A stretch of DNA of 64,000 bases from Kingdonia uniflora. Its lineage: Eukaryota > Streptophyta > Magnoliopsida > Ranunculales > Circaeasteraceae. Position numbers and translations under genes: made by a program. Below are positions 1 through 10,769 of the stretch, one piece after another. The notes under the pieces were generated by a model. That model was not told the origin of the DNA and made no database searches. It saw only the letters and a program-made list of their open reading frames with translations. Positions within the stretch are counted from its first letter, which is position 1. Each line of letters starts with the position of its first letter. The DNA lies in the NCBI GenBank assembly GCA_014058105.1, contig JACGCM010000685.1, positions 434,001 through 498,000 of the forward strand, in the 5' to 3' direction.

Positions 1-110
1 ATTATAGATCGGATTGCAAAGCTGGGAAAGGTAAAGGAGCAAGTTCGGCAAAGGGCTCTGAAAGTGACACTAACAAACTGGCGACGGTTACTAGTAACGA
101 TGGTGACGAG

Positions 111-416
111 GTGCTCCTCGTGGTGGCTGCTAATGGAAATCACCACGATAGAGGATGGGTGTTTGATAGTGGGGATACATTGCATGTATGCGCACACAAG
201 GCATGGTTCGGCAAATATGCAAGGTGTGAGGGTAGCAAGTTTGTGTCGACGAGCGATGGCTCTCTAAGGCTGATTTTGGGAGTGGGTGATATTCGCGTGA
301 GAATGTTTGATGGATACATCGTAGTTCTTCATGATGTTCGATATGTGCCGAGTATGACTTATAATCTAATTTCACTTTCCAAATTAGATAATGAGGGTTA
401 CAATTACTCCGGGTGA
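111..416 (+). pseudogene. Copia protease-region fragment
   Basis: The frame encodes a stretch with the retropepsin-like context WVFDSG followed by DT, where the related copy at 18553-19278 has DSGAT. It is followed by the conserved VPSMTYNLISLSKLD segment that precedes the GAG-pre-integrase domain of Copia polyproteins. The frame stops at 414-416 and the match to the other copy continues past the stop with further disruptions. It is a dead fragment of a deleted polyprotein. The family assignment is firm; function is not expected. Confidence 0.75.
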
Positions 417-750
417 GGTAGGGTAATGAAAGTTTATTGAAAGTCTTCTTTGATCATGAAGGGAGTTCTTAACGAGAACTTGTATGCATTGATTGGTAAA
501 TCAGTGAGTGGAGATGTAAAGGTTACATGTACCGATAGAGCTATGAAAATTTCTCGAAAGGGGAATTTAGTTCAAGTGGAGCAATGGCACGGTCTACAAA
601 GATGATCAGAAAGTAGGTTCCGATTGGTGAGTCTAGGAAAAACCTAAAATTCTGTAATTCTCTTAATTGAGAAGTTGCCCATAGGGGCAACGCGACAAGG
701 ATACACGACGAATGCAGTGAAAGAAACAGTTTTTTCACCGAGGTGGAGAT

Positions 751-1339
751 TGTTGGGTTACGGCTCAAAACAGAGGAAGTCGTTCGAACGATGTGAACGA
801 CTTTATGCCTCGTTCGAACGAAAAAGGTTTCCGTTGAAGTCGATCAAACGAGAATGTATGTCATTCGAACGAAAACAGCGTTGTTTGTTTTGTAAGTTCA
901 TTTTGGAAGCGATGGTTTTATCTCGTGATGCGTACTTCGCTGATGACCTAATAGAGAGTTTATAAATATATAGTATGAGTTCAAATACTTGTACTATGAG
1001 AAAGAGTTAGAGAGATAAAATGGAGAAATCTAGGGTTTTACTCTGGAGAGATTTCTTGAGTTTTTTCTCTCTAGGGTTTCTTGTTGGGGATTATCTGTAA
1101 GGGTAGAGGTGAGGTTGAGAGATCTCTTGAACTTCTTGTAACCCTAATTGATAATAGATTCGTCGTGCTTGTCGGGGGTGGTTTTGATCATTTTGGGTTT
1201 CCACCTAAATTTAAACCTTGTGTATGCGTTTATTGTTTTGATTGAATTCTCTGGTGGTTAGAATTAGAATTAGATCTTTATTTCTAGCTCAATCATATCG
1301 TGCTTCCGCGTTGCAATCTGCCCCCTTTGTTTCCTAACA
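751..1339 (+). repeat. 3' LTR of the Copia-type element
   Basis: The 589-bp LTR is bounded by TG and CA, follows a polypurine tract and is similar in reverse complement to the LTRs at 17892-18558 and 20077-20686. Its U3 part (about 770-880) carries several copies of the palindromic motif CGTTCGAACG or one-mismatch versions of it. Confidence 0.85.
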
Positions 1340-1537
1340 AACCTTGTTCTGCAGCTTCTGCTTATGGGTTGTTTTTTCCTACTCTCGCACGTAAAGCTCA
1401 TTAGTATCGATATAATGAGTCCATACTCGCAAAATAAATGAGAAGCAAAAAGAGAAAAGAAATACCCTATTTATAGAGCTAAATGCAAACGGTTGGAATA
1501 ACTAAGAAATGCAAGTAAAATGGTGATTATCACTAGA

Positions 1538-1538
<1 letters not shown>

Positions 1539-1576
<38 letters not shown>
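1539..1576. repeat. (TA)19 microsatellite
   Basis: A perfect 38-bp TA dinucleotide run lies in the probable intron 1 of the SCYL1-like gene. Confidence 0.97.
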
Positions 1577-1579
<3 letters not shown>

Positions 1580-1729
1580 TTGGATGAAATTGCAAATACC
1601 ATAACCAATCTAATAAAAACAATTCTACACACCTCCACTACTATTTTCTTGTGAGACATAATGGCTTAATTTGGTATTACACATTGTAATCACCAAAACA
1701 GAGTGGAATTGTGGAGATTTGATTGATAC

Positions 1730-1855
1730 CTTGGAGGTGCCGCGAGAGTGAGTCCATGAGCCCCAAGCAGAAGAGTAAGGTTGGCCGATGTTGTAAGGGA
1801 GATCTTTGATTCCTGCTCCAGATCCAGACACCACATCCTTGAAGAATTTAAACAT
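1730..1855 (-). CDS. SCYL1-like (SCY1-like pseudokinase) gene, exon 1 only
   Basis: The minus strand encodes 42 residues starting MFKFFKDVVSGSG and continuing KDLPYNIGQPY and SAWGSWTHSRGTSK. From memory this matches the N-terminus of plant SCY1-like proteins related to yeast Cex1, which act in vesicle traffic and tRNA export. The exon ends at AAG followed by a donor GTATCA, the expected place. Later exons would lie at lower coordinates. None is seen down to base 1, where a Copia-type element ends at 1339. Either the gene continues left of the window with the element in intron 1, or this is an orphan first exon. Bases 1340-1729 would be intron and hold only the TA repeat. Confidence 0.65.
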
Positions 1856-2780
1856 CGACGATCTCTTGGAACAAAATTAATATTCAAGAACAAAGGACTG
1901 TATTGTTTGATCTCCCAATATCAAATCAAATGTTTGGATGTTTTTCAGATCATATGCTTCGCCAGCTATACAAGTAAATGGCATTTAAACTTGCTAGGAT
2001 TTATTTTATTTTATGGTTTCAAAAGCTTATCTCGAGAATGAGAAGATCCGAAGCCCGTGGTTTGGTTTGGGTGCCGCCTAACTAAGCCAACCCGGTCACG
2101 CATCTTAAGGTTTCTAGTAGGATACATGACACCATTGCGTCTGCGAGCCAAACTAGACATGCATGTAAGGTCAAGCATCCAGCGAAATATTTTAGGTTGT
2201 TGCAGGGGCACAACTAGGATTTGAGGCCATGTGAGATTTTTTTTTTTTTGACATTTAAAATGTAGTTAAAGCTTAAAATCCAGTGCAGCAGATCATCGAT
2301 TGACTCGCAAATGATCAAATTGGGAATTGTTTTTCGAAATAAGACCACCATGAATTGAACCTTAAACTTTGGTATTAGGTGCCACCATGAATTGAACCTT
2401 AAACTTTGGTATTGGGTGCTACACGCTTTAAAAAATTAAAAATTAGATGCTCGCAATTCATTGATTGAGCTTGCTTTCCATAATGTTGGGGCCAAACAAA
2501 ATCATCAAACTACGAATAGGGGCTTTAAGCGATGTTGTAATAATACAATTTTTTGCTCTTCAACTTTGATTTTAAAGCAAAACGGCTACCCTAGACGAGG
2601 TATAATAACTAGTAAACTTTGGGGAAATGAAAACGGCCAATAATTATTAATATTACAAATACAAATATTTTTACAGCAATTATCCCTATTACAACAAGAC
2701 AAACTATAGGCCTTGAACCAGCAATACATAACAATAGCAAAGTACACAAAAAGATCTGATCACAAGAGGATGTAGAGAGC
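1856..2780. other. Intergenic: SCYL1-like upstream region and C4H 3' flank
   Basis: No coding region is recognised here. The stretch should hold the SCYL1-like promoter and 5' UTR (minus strand, near 1856-2200) and the C4H 3' UTR just left of 2781. It includes the 37-bp tandem duplication listed separately. Confidence 0.5.
2345..2418. repeat. 37-bp tandem duplication
   Basis: Two adjacent copies of a 37-bp unit (2345-2381 and 2382-2418) begin CCACCATGAATTGAACC and differ by one A/G change near the end. Confidence 0.93.
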
Positions 2781-5700
2781 TCAAAAGACCCTGGGCTTTG
2801 CAACAATGGTGGAGTGATTTCGAATGAACAAGCTAAATTGCCCGCCCTTCTCAGTCATATCAACCTTGCCCTGCCCCGGGGGTGGTAAAAGTTCAAAATT
2901 CTGCACCAAGCGACCTATGGTGATACCAAGAATTGGCAGCGCAAGTATAATTCCAGGGCAACTCCTCCTCCCAACACCAAAGGGAAGATACCTGAAGTCA
3001 TTCCCGTTAGCCTCAACCTTTGACTCCTCTTCCAAGAACCTCTCAGGCCTGAACTCTTCCGGGTTCTTCCAGTTCTCTGGGTTATTCGCAAGCCACCATG
3101 CATTCACTAAGATCTTGCTTTCGGCAGGGATGTCAAACCCATTGAGTTTAGCATCGTGAAGGTTCATGTGTGGCACTAATAATGGGATAGCCATACGGAG
3201 GCGAAGTGTCTCCTTGACTACTGCTTGGAGGTAGGGCAATTTGTAAGTGTCTGGCTCAGTGATTGGCACATTTACTCCAACCATTGTATCGAGCTCGTGT
3301 CTGAGCTTCTGCTGAATCTCGGGATGGTTTACGAGCTCTGCAATGCCCCATTCTATTGACCATAATGTTGTTTCAATAGCTGCAGAAAACCATGATACCA
3401 TTAGTTATAATCCCAATTTAACTTGTATTTAAATGTCATAAAACTATACAGGGGGACTTTATGGAGTTCATGGGGTCAACTATTCATGTACGGGGTAGGT
3501 ACCGATGGGCGATGGCTTTGCTGAGGATGGAAGATTGGTAGTGGGTCCCAAACAGCAACCTCCATATAGGTTTTGTATCTACTCTCCTAAACCAGCCATC
3601 CATAATCTGTGGGAACTCCTTGATTATGACCCTACCACATGCTTATCATATAAGATCCACATCTTAGACTTCGATGAATCCGACCCGGACCGTTTCCAGA
3701 CTTGTACCACACGATCAACAATTATTGTTGAATTAAGATCTTTCAAACTAAGATGTTATCTGAAGGAATTTCGATTAAACGGCAGGCAAGATGAACTTTC
3801 CCAGTATAGGTTATCTGCCAATTCTTACTTCATTGTACGTAAAATAACTATAGTAATCAAAGATTACTTTTATTTATAAAGTTCAGAAAATTATTAGTGT
3901 CAACATCTTTTGCAAGACATTAATATTAATATGTGTCCATCTCCAATACAAGTATGTGTATGGTTGTTGAAAGTCCAAGTAGAACTCCTAAAACCACCAA
4001 TCTCACCAGTTTTGAATATCTAGTAAATGATGGTGGCTCATATATAAGTAGTATGTGGCATTTGTAAGACCCCTAGCTAAGAAAGGCGGGCTATTGATGA
4101 TAAGTCCAACAAGAAAAATTAGTATACATAATGACAACAATCTATAGCGACCTTGTGAATACTTATCCTTGAATGACAAAACTAGCATACTAAAAACATA
4201 AAAAAGCACTTACCGGCAACGTTTATGTTTTCAACGATGTACAGAACATTGTCCTCGTTGATCTCTCCTTTCTTCTCGGCGTCAATTATGTGATCTATGG
4301 CGCATTTTAGCCCATTGTTATCCAATGCTGTTGTACTTGCTAGCTTCCTAAACATAGTCAAGACCAAAAAACAACAATTAGTGATTACTCCATAACTGAA
4401 AGTACTTGTTTCAGTACGTACAGAATGGAATGAAATAAACAGTGACAACATATCAGCAAACCATTCTCTCTTTCTACTGAACTCATCATTTGTTTAACTG
4501 GAAATATCAGAGTACCCTACTCTACCTAAACATGGTTTTATAAGAATATTCTACATTAGCCACTCTCATTTACTATGTATATTAAAAGGACTCCCTAGAC
4601 TATAAAGATATTAACAATTCAATCTAATCCGTAATTTTTATTTTTATTTCCTATTCCATCTAGAGGCTTCATCATGATTAGGGGTGCAACTTTTGTCCGA
4701 ATTTCCAATTTTTTCCGATTTCCAATCCGATTTTGGAACACTATTTTACAGTTCCGATTTCCGAATTTTTTCGAAAAATTTCAGATCGGAATCGGAACAG
4801 ATTTTGCAGTTCCGAATTTTCCGATCTGAATTTTCCGATCCGAATTTTCGATCTGATAATTCCGAATATATTCTGATCCGATTTATTCCGAAAAACATTC
4901 CGAATATCCATCCGATCCGATTGTTCCGAAAATTTATAAGTTAAACACTTAAACGTATATCTGAACTAGGGCTCCATTCTCCACTCCTCTGCCTCCATTC
5001 TTCACTCCTCTACCTCCAAAATCTACTACCGACTCTTCTACACTGATCTTCACCACTGACTCTTCTCCACTGCCTCCACCGACTCTTCTTCTCCACCGAC
5101 TCTTCTCCACTGCCTCCACTTCACTGATCAGTAGTCCACTCCTCTGGAGATCAGTTCACTTTGATTTGAAGAAAAATCTTGGGCGTACATATCCAGTATC
5201 CATCTTCACTGCCTCCACTTTGATTTGAAGAAGAATCTTTGAATCTTTGATTTTAAATCTCCACTGCCTCTGTACAGTAGTTTCATAGATGACTCTCTCT
5301 CTATCTCTATCTCTCTCTCTCTCTAGGTTGGCAACAGTATATCACAAGTAAAACAGTATCTTGATTTGGGTTTGATTTCTGAATTTTTTTCCTAATTATT
5401 CCGAAAATACATTCCGAAAATATATTCCGAATTATTCCGAATTCCGAAATTTCCGAATTCGGAAATATTTATGCAGTTCTGAAAAAAATCGGATCAGATC
5501 GGAACAGATTTTCCAGTTCCGAAAAAAATTGAAAAAATTCCGACTATGCTCATTTCCGATCCGATCCGATCCGAAAACAGGCCTAATCATGATAAACAAT
5601 TAAGGAGGTAAAACTAATATGCAAGTAAACTAAAGGACATAACTTAAAATAAAGAGAAAACTTAAACTTACTTCCTTTCGTCTAGAAAATAATCCTTGAA

Positions 5701-6456
5701 AAGTTGAATCCTCTTCTCCTTAACTTCTTTGCATATTTTCAAATACCCCCTCAAGAAAGGCCTCAAAATAGGAATAAAATCGCCATAATTATACTCAAAG
5801 CTTTGAGCTAATCTACTCCTCTCCCCATTCAAAGCTTTCAACTTAAGAAACAAAGGGTCCTCCTCACTCTCAAATCTCCTATCAAACATGATCCTATACA
5901 TGTTATTATACATCATAAGTTGCAACCTTTTCCTCAAAACAATCCCCACCGTCGCCGCATCCTTATTATTTCTCACATCCTCCACAACTTGTGAAATTTC
6001 AAACTCCCATCCATGCCTATATTGTTGCACAACTTTATTAGTGAAAAATGGGACGGTCATAATCCGTCTCATTTTTCGCCAGTGTTCACCATAAACGGTG
6101 AACACCATGTCTTGACCCTTCCCTGTGAAGATATCAAAGACAACGTTTCGGGTACGGGACCCGAACTCCACACCCTGGGTATGGAGTACTTCTTTAGCTT
6201 GGTCAGGGGACGAGACGACGACTAGGTTACGTTGCCCCATACGGAGCAGAAAGATTTCACCAAACTTTCGAGCGTAATCTGTGAGGTTACGGTGGTTTAA
6301 ATCATCACCTACTTGAAGCCAATTGCCAAAGATGGGTACAGGGATTGGACCTGGGGGGAGTTTAATTTTTTTTCCGCGGAGTTTGGAAATTGTTATTGCC
6401 AAGATTATGGCAATGAAGAGTGATAAGAGGGTTTTCTCTAAGAGGAGAAGATCCAT
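2781..6456 (-). CDS. C4H: trans-cinnamate 4-hydroxylase (CYP73A)
   Basis: This ER-anchored P450 hydroxylates cinnamate to p-coumarate, the second step of the phenylpropanoid pathway, using electrons from P450 reductase. Exons on the minus strand are 6456-5672 (785 bp), 4347-4214 (134 bp) and 3379-2781 (599 bp). All have GT-AG borders and encode 505 residues, the usual C4H length and exon layout. Visible features are an N-terminal membrane anchor (residues about 3-23), the proline hinge PPGPIPVP, the I-helix motif AAIETT spanning the exon 2/3 junction, KETLR (ExxR), FRPERF, and the haem loop [12 protein letters not shown] see no frameshift or stop. The start is the conserved MDLLLLEK. Intron 1 (1.3 kb) carries a hAT-type element at 4679-5585. 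Intron 2 (834 bp) holds nothing I recognise. The gene looks functional. Confidence 0.97.
4679..5585. mobile_element. Non-autonomous hAT element in C4H intron 1
   Basis: The 907-bp insertion is flanked by a perfect 8-bp target duplication ATCATGAT (4671-4678 and 5586-5593), diagnostic of hAT elements. The ends are TAGGGGTG and, inverted, TAGGCCTG (6 of 8 matching). Both subterminal regions are packed with short TTCCGAAT / GATCCGAT repeats, like transposase-binding clusters. The middle holds repeated ACTCTTCTCCACTGCCTCCA-type units (about 5025-5120) and a CT-rich microsatellite (about 5293-5324). It has no transposase reading frame. Confidence 0.9.
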
Positions 6457-6505
6457 TGTTGAGAGAGGGGGAGGGGAGATTGGTGAAGGAGAAAGAGAAA
6501 GAGAG

Positions 6506-6512
6506 ATTTATA
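6506..6512 (-). promoter_or_regulatory. C4H TATA box
   Basis: On the minus strand this reads TATAAAT about 50 bases upstream of the C4H start codon, which implies a short 5' UTR of about 20-30 nt. A pyrimidine-rich strand (minus) fills the space to the ATG. Confidence 0.65.
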
Positions 6513-6584
6513 AGTGTTGGTGGTGGATGGCCCAAGGAGTTAGATTTGACGACGTTATGTTTGACGGAGAGGTTTGGGAAATAG

Positions 6585-6600
6585 GGTAGGTAAGGTAGGT
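6585..6600 (-). promoter_or_regulatory. Tandem AC-I (ACCTACC) elements of the C4H promoter
   Basis: The minus strand carries ACCTACC twice (6585-6591 and 6594-6600), about 80 bases upstream of the TATA box. AC elements are MYB-binding sites typical of phenylpropanoid and lignin gene promoters. A P-box-like CCACCAACAC lies at about 6514-6526. The sites are seen directly; their use is inferred. Confidence 0.65.
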
Positions 6601-6766
6601 GAAGTGTGAGGACTTGAGAGTTGAGAAGAACACTTGTTAATTGGAAATTTAAAAGAGAGAAATTCTGATAGGTGGCGGCATCTTGCATCCTCTGCCGACC
6701 AATACGCCAACAAAAACATCAGATTCAGTGCCATATGCCATATGCCATATGCCATCTTTACATACT

Positions 6767-7667
6767 CTAGCCCTCCAATGAACTGAAAACCAAATTAGCA
6801 TCCTTAGTTTGTCCACATTTTGCATATAATGTCAACAATGAACTTTGTTTCGTCGTATTGTCTTTTGATCACTTCCCCATGAATACATATACCAAAATCA
6901 TGTGAACCCACTATATTAGACGCTGATAATATAATTGAGGTCGTAGAAGAATCCGACTTCAACCCATCTACTCTCATCTCACTATAAATACTCAGACCTT
7001 TGTGAACATGGTTGTTATTGATGTATGCAGATATCATAGCATTCCATAATGCAACTTCTTTATGTGGCAAACCATCAAAAACTCTTTCCGAATCTTTCAC
7101 TAACCTACATTTCCCATACATGGTTAAGAGAGAAGTACGAACATACGGATCCCACTCAAACCCCATCTTTATGGCATCACAATGAACCTCCCTACCCATA
7201 TCCACATCTTCACCATGGGAGCACCAAGTCAAAACACTCGAAAACGTGGTAGATTCAAGTCTGTATCCTTCACTCCTCAATAACACAAACAACTCTAAGC
7301 TCTTCTCCCAAAACCCATTTTCACAAAACCCGTTAATCAACACATTCCAAACTACAATATTGCTCTTATCCTCCAACTGATCAAACACTTTCCACGCCTC
7401 CATCGGTCAACCACATTTTACATACATATGAACCAACGCGGAGTCCAAATACGGATCCCCACTAAACACATTCCCAACAAGGTAACCGTGAATCTGTCTC
7501 CCTACCACAACATTACTCCAACAACTCCTAACAAGTATAGTAAGAGTATAAGCATCTAATCCAACACCCATCAACCCCATTCGACGAAAATGAACAACCC
7601 CATCATCTACAACCCCACACCGAAAATAGCCATCAAGTACAGAGTTCCAAAGAGTAATATCCTGCAC
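6767..7667 (-). pseudogene. PPR protein pseudogene
   Basis: The minus strand encodes successive pentatricopeptide-type repeats (segments such as WNSVLDGYFRCG, VWNVLINGFCENG, ALWNAMISAYINN, and LLTMYGKCRLVKDSERVFDG). These are motifs of plant organelle RNA-binding PLS-class PPR proteins. An in-frame TGA at 7407-7409 splits it. Just before 6829 an extra base shifts the frame, and the other frame continues with AKCGQTKDANLVF to a stop at 6767-6769. Upstream of 7667 the frame is closed by TAG and no start or transit peptide is visible. It is a truncated, broken copy. Confidence 0.85.
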
Positions 7668-8700
7668 TAAACATCCTCATTGAGTAGTTACATTAAACAC
7701 TTGGACTGAACAAATGGCAAAGTTATGCTAAAATAAATGACAAAGAAGACTAAACAAATGGGAAAGTCGTTATTGATAATGACAACTATCTGTTACCAAA
7801 TGACATAGGTGTCTGAAAGAATGTCAGAGTTTAACTGAACAAATGACAATTTCTTCTTCTGACGATTTGCTATCGTTTGTTCCATGAGTAGAGTAGAGTA
7901 CCATCATTTTCCTTCATGCCTAAGGAGTAAAGTATCAGTTTTTAATCAAACACTTGATAGGCAGTAGTCACACCGACGGTTTGTGACAAATAATCGGGAC
8001 GGTTTTTGAGATCGAGTAAGAAGAATAAATTGTTCGATGAGTCGAAATCGTTTTTGGTGCCAAAAGCCAGACGAACTCCTGTGAACCGCGCGTGATAACT
8101 AACCATAAACAAGATAGGAAATAGTAACAGAATTAGTGACAGAGTCTACTTTCTTATAAATAACAAATCTGGTAGAAGGCGGGACAAACTATCCCAAAAC
8201 AAATGTCAAGTGATGCATGAGATGGTGACAGTGTCTGCCTTACACGTACATCGAGGAATTGAATTTGAACACGTGGCATGATAAAATAATTTTATATTAT
8301 TCAAACTTTTTTATTATTTCATAAGTGGCATTCGTACTTGTGGAGCCCACGTGCAAAAAACATGTGACATTTTGAAACATGTAACATTTTATTGAACAAA
8401 TGACAACGTCATGGTGGTATAAATGATAACCAATTCTGAACACATGTGAAACTTTCTGGAATATAAATGACAGATTTCTGAGCAAATGAGAAAGTTCTGG
8501 AAAAATAAATGACAACTATTTCTTAACAAATGACATTTATTACTGGTGATATAATGACAAAGTGTTTCTTAACAAATGTTGAAGAACAAATGGCAATAAC
8601 ACGTAGCTTGATATAATAGTTTCAAATGAGTTTTACAATTTTTTATTATTTCGGATGTGGTATTCGTACTTGTGGAGCCCAAAAACAGATGGTTGTCTAT
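7668..8700. repeat. Gene-free region with two clusters of an AAATGACAA-type repeat
   Basis: About six variants of (C/T)AAATGACAA occur in 7710-7850 and about nine in 8396-8600, spaced roughly 20-30 bases and mostly on the same strand. In addition, about 50 bases ending CGTACTTGTGGAGCCCA occur twice in direct orientation (about 8297-8348 and 8628-8680). No reading frame or terminal inverted repeat is recognised. It may be a decayed repeat element. Confidence 0.5.
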
Positions 8701-8863
8701 TGTTATATTACAACTTTAGTTGGGGCAAAATTAATTTTTCCTCTTGCCAGTATCGATTTGGAAATTTATTCACTGGGTCTAATTTTGTAAAGTTGGCATA
8801 AAGTAGTATTTATTCTCATAATTTCTGAATGAAAATTAGTGATCATAACTTTCGTACCAAATA

Positions 8864-8949
8864 ATAAGTTAATATAATTTATTTAAGTTTGTATTTAATA
8901 TACATGATAAGTTAATATAATTTATTTAAGTTTGTATTTAATATACTTT
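8864..8949. repeat. 43-bp tandem duplication
   Basis: Two adjacent copies of an AT-rich 43-bp unit beginning ATAAGTTAATATAATTT (8864-8906 and 8907 onwards). Confidence 0.92.
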
Positions 8950-9337
8950 ATTGAGTGTAAACCGTCTTTGGTAAGGGCTTGCTTACATAGGCATGGAAAA
9001 ATTCTATCTTTGAGGTGACATATTTTTTCGCCACACCTTTCTTTAAGAACCCGCACATCCACACTCATCAAAAAACATTGTTCGAGATTTTAGGTGGTGT
9101 GATTACTGTGGTATTCTCATATTCAAACTGGCCCATACCCATCCAAAAACAGTTGGAGATGCTCTAAGCGTGGCTATTTAGCCTGTTGAAGCCGCATGAG
9201 AGTAAAGATTGTCATAGTTAACTATCGTACTATCACTACTAGGATGAGTCGTCAAATTCAATGTCATAGCTATATGGTATTTGTAAAATCTTTCTTCTTT
9301 TTCATTTTCATATAACTTACGTATATATGATAGATTT

Positions 9338-9393
9338 TAGCTTAGATGGTTAATGACTTTTTGTAATTAGTAAAAGATCAAAGGTTGGAGTCC
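9338..9393 (+). repeat. tRNA-derived SINE-like head (A and B boxes)
   Basis: TAGCTTAGATGG (9338-9349) fits a polymerase III A box, and GGTTGGAGTCC (9383-9393) fits a B box with one change. The two are spaced as in tRNA-derived SINEs. No cloverleaf or acceptor stem is apparent, so this is not a functional tRNA gene. An AT-rich stretch follows. The SINE ends were not determined. Confidence 0.4.
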
Positions 9394-9558
9394 TTATAAA
9401 ATAAAATAAATTTTAAGAAATAAAATTAAAAATAGCATTTATGTGATGATGTCATCCTGGCATGACCATGCAAATGTACATCCCAATGTGACACTGATTT
9501 TAATTATGAAAAATGGTTTGACTAATCGGATGGGGTGACCATGTTTTATAATCTATTT

Positions 9559-9640
9559 GGTGATTGATGATGTTAGAGACTAGTAAAAAATATATCGGGG
9601 ATCACATATTTTTTGTTAGTCTCTAACATCATCAATCACC
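9559..9640. ncRNA. 35-bp near-perfect hairpin, candidate small-RNA precursor
   Basis: Arms 9559-9593 and 9606-9640 are inverted copies with two differences, both of which become G-U pairs in a plus-strand transcript. The loop is 12 bases (9594-9605). Flanks beyond the arms do not pair. The structure is directly visible. Whether it is transcribed, or is the remains of a very small MITE, is not known. Confidence 0.5.
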
Positions 9641-9890
9641 CCTACCTAATTCCTACTCTCTAGCATAGTGATGAGAGAAGAACAAAAAACAAAAAAAAAT
9701 ATTTTCAACTTATATAATTTTGACGTCATCTCTATATCTAATTAAACAATGCAAGCAAAAAAAAAAAAAATGAGAGTGAAGAAAAATTTATCTCTAAGTC
9801 ATGTGATATGATTCAGCGATTTTAATTTTTCAAAAGTAGTTCAACTTGTATACATTCAACACCAATAATTTTCAAATTTCAATCTCCGGG

Positions 9891-10144
9891 GATTTGTAGT
9901 AGAATTTGGCAGTATGATAACGATTTTGATGTTCATTAATACTATTTTTGTATTTAAAAAAAATGGAGTGAGCTAATTAAACCTAGAGAAATAGAAGTAG
10001 GGTGAGCTAATTATGATGACGATTTGTAGTAGGATTTGGCAGTATGACGACGATTTTGATGTTCATTAATACTATTTTTGTATTTTAAAAAAATGGAGTG
10101 AGCTAATTAAACCTAGAGAAATAGAAGTAGGGTGAGCTAATTAA
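9891..10144. repeat. 130-bp tandem duplication
   Basis: A unit beginning GATTTGTAGTAG at 9891 is repeated directly at 10021 with few changes, including the internal GGAGTGAGCTAATTAAACC block. Confidence 0.95.
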
Positions 10145-10263
10145 AGAATGGGGTGTATTTACAATTTCTCATATATAAATTCACTTCTCTAAATTCTCTT
10201 TTACAAATTCCCATATTTGCCTTTAATTTCTGACACTACGTATTCTCACCTTAATATTTCATC

Positions 10264-10769
10264 CTATGTTACTTGAAAGTGAAGTGGGTATGGAAACGAT
10301 ACAAAAAACGAAAATGGGAAACGTCACTTATTTTGTATACATGCTTCGGGAAATGGGAAACGCATACATAATAGATGCGACAATTGAAGCAAAATACAAA
10401 ACAAAGAGGGAAACGAGTAATGAAGCGTAAAGAAAATAGAACTAAGAAACAAGTAAAAACGTGAAAAAAAACAAAAACAAAAGGTGATACTTTTTATAGT
10501 AAAGACATCAAGTTTCAAAAATCATACTTGTTAACTTAGTTCAGAGGGAAAAGAATACGATTTTTTTCTCAAAACGAATAAAAAATCACTCCGATATACG
10601 AATAACATGAATCAAAAATTGAATCGTTAGCGTTTCCCACATCGAGTCACAGCCGAATCAAAACACAAATCACAAACGTTTCCCTAACATTTCCTTCAGG
10701 GAAACCGAAACACACCTGTTTCCCAAGAAATGTTGATTTGGGTGGGAAATACGTTTCCCCGCAACATAG
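10264..10769. mobile_element. Non-autonomous hAT-like element
   Basis: The 506-bp element is bounded by CTATGTTAC and, inverted, CTATGTTGC, with an 8-bp target duplication ATTTCATC / ATTCCATC (one transition) at 10256-10263 and 10770-10777. GGAAACG-type repeats are enriched near both ends. There is no transposase frame. Confidence 0.7.

Larger units (their letters stand above)
1..1339 (+). mobile_element. 3' part of a deleted Copia-type LTR element
   Basis: The left end lies outside the window. Bases 1-640 are related to the gag/protease region of the complete element at 17892-20686, but in opposite orientation. Bases 641-738 correspond to its short non-coding spacer. A purine-rich tract (about 740-750, ending AGGTGGAGAT) directly precedes an LTR at 751-1339 that starts TGTTGGG and ends CCTAACA. 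No integrase, reverse transcriptase or RNase H coding lies between protease and LTR, so this copy is internally deleted. The target-site duplication cannot be checked. The element may sit in an intron of the SCYL1-like gene at 1730-1855. Confidence 0.85.
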
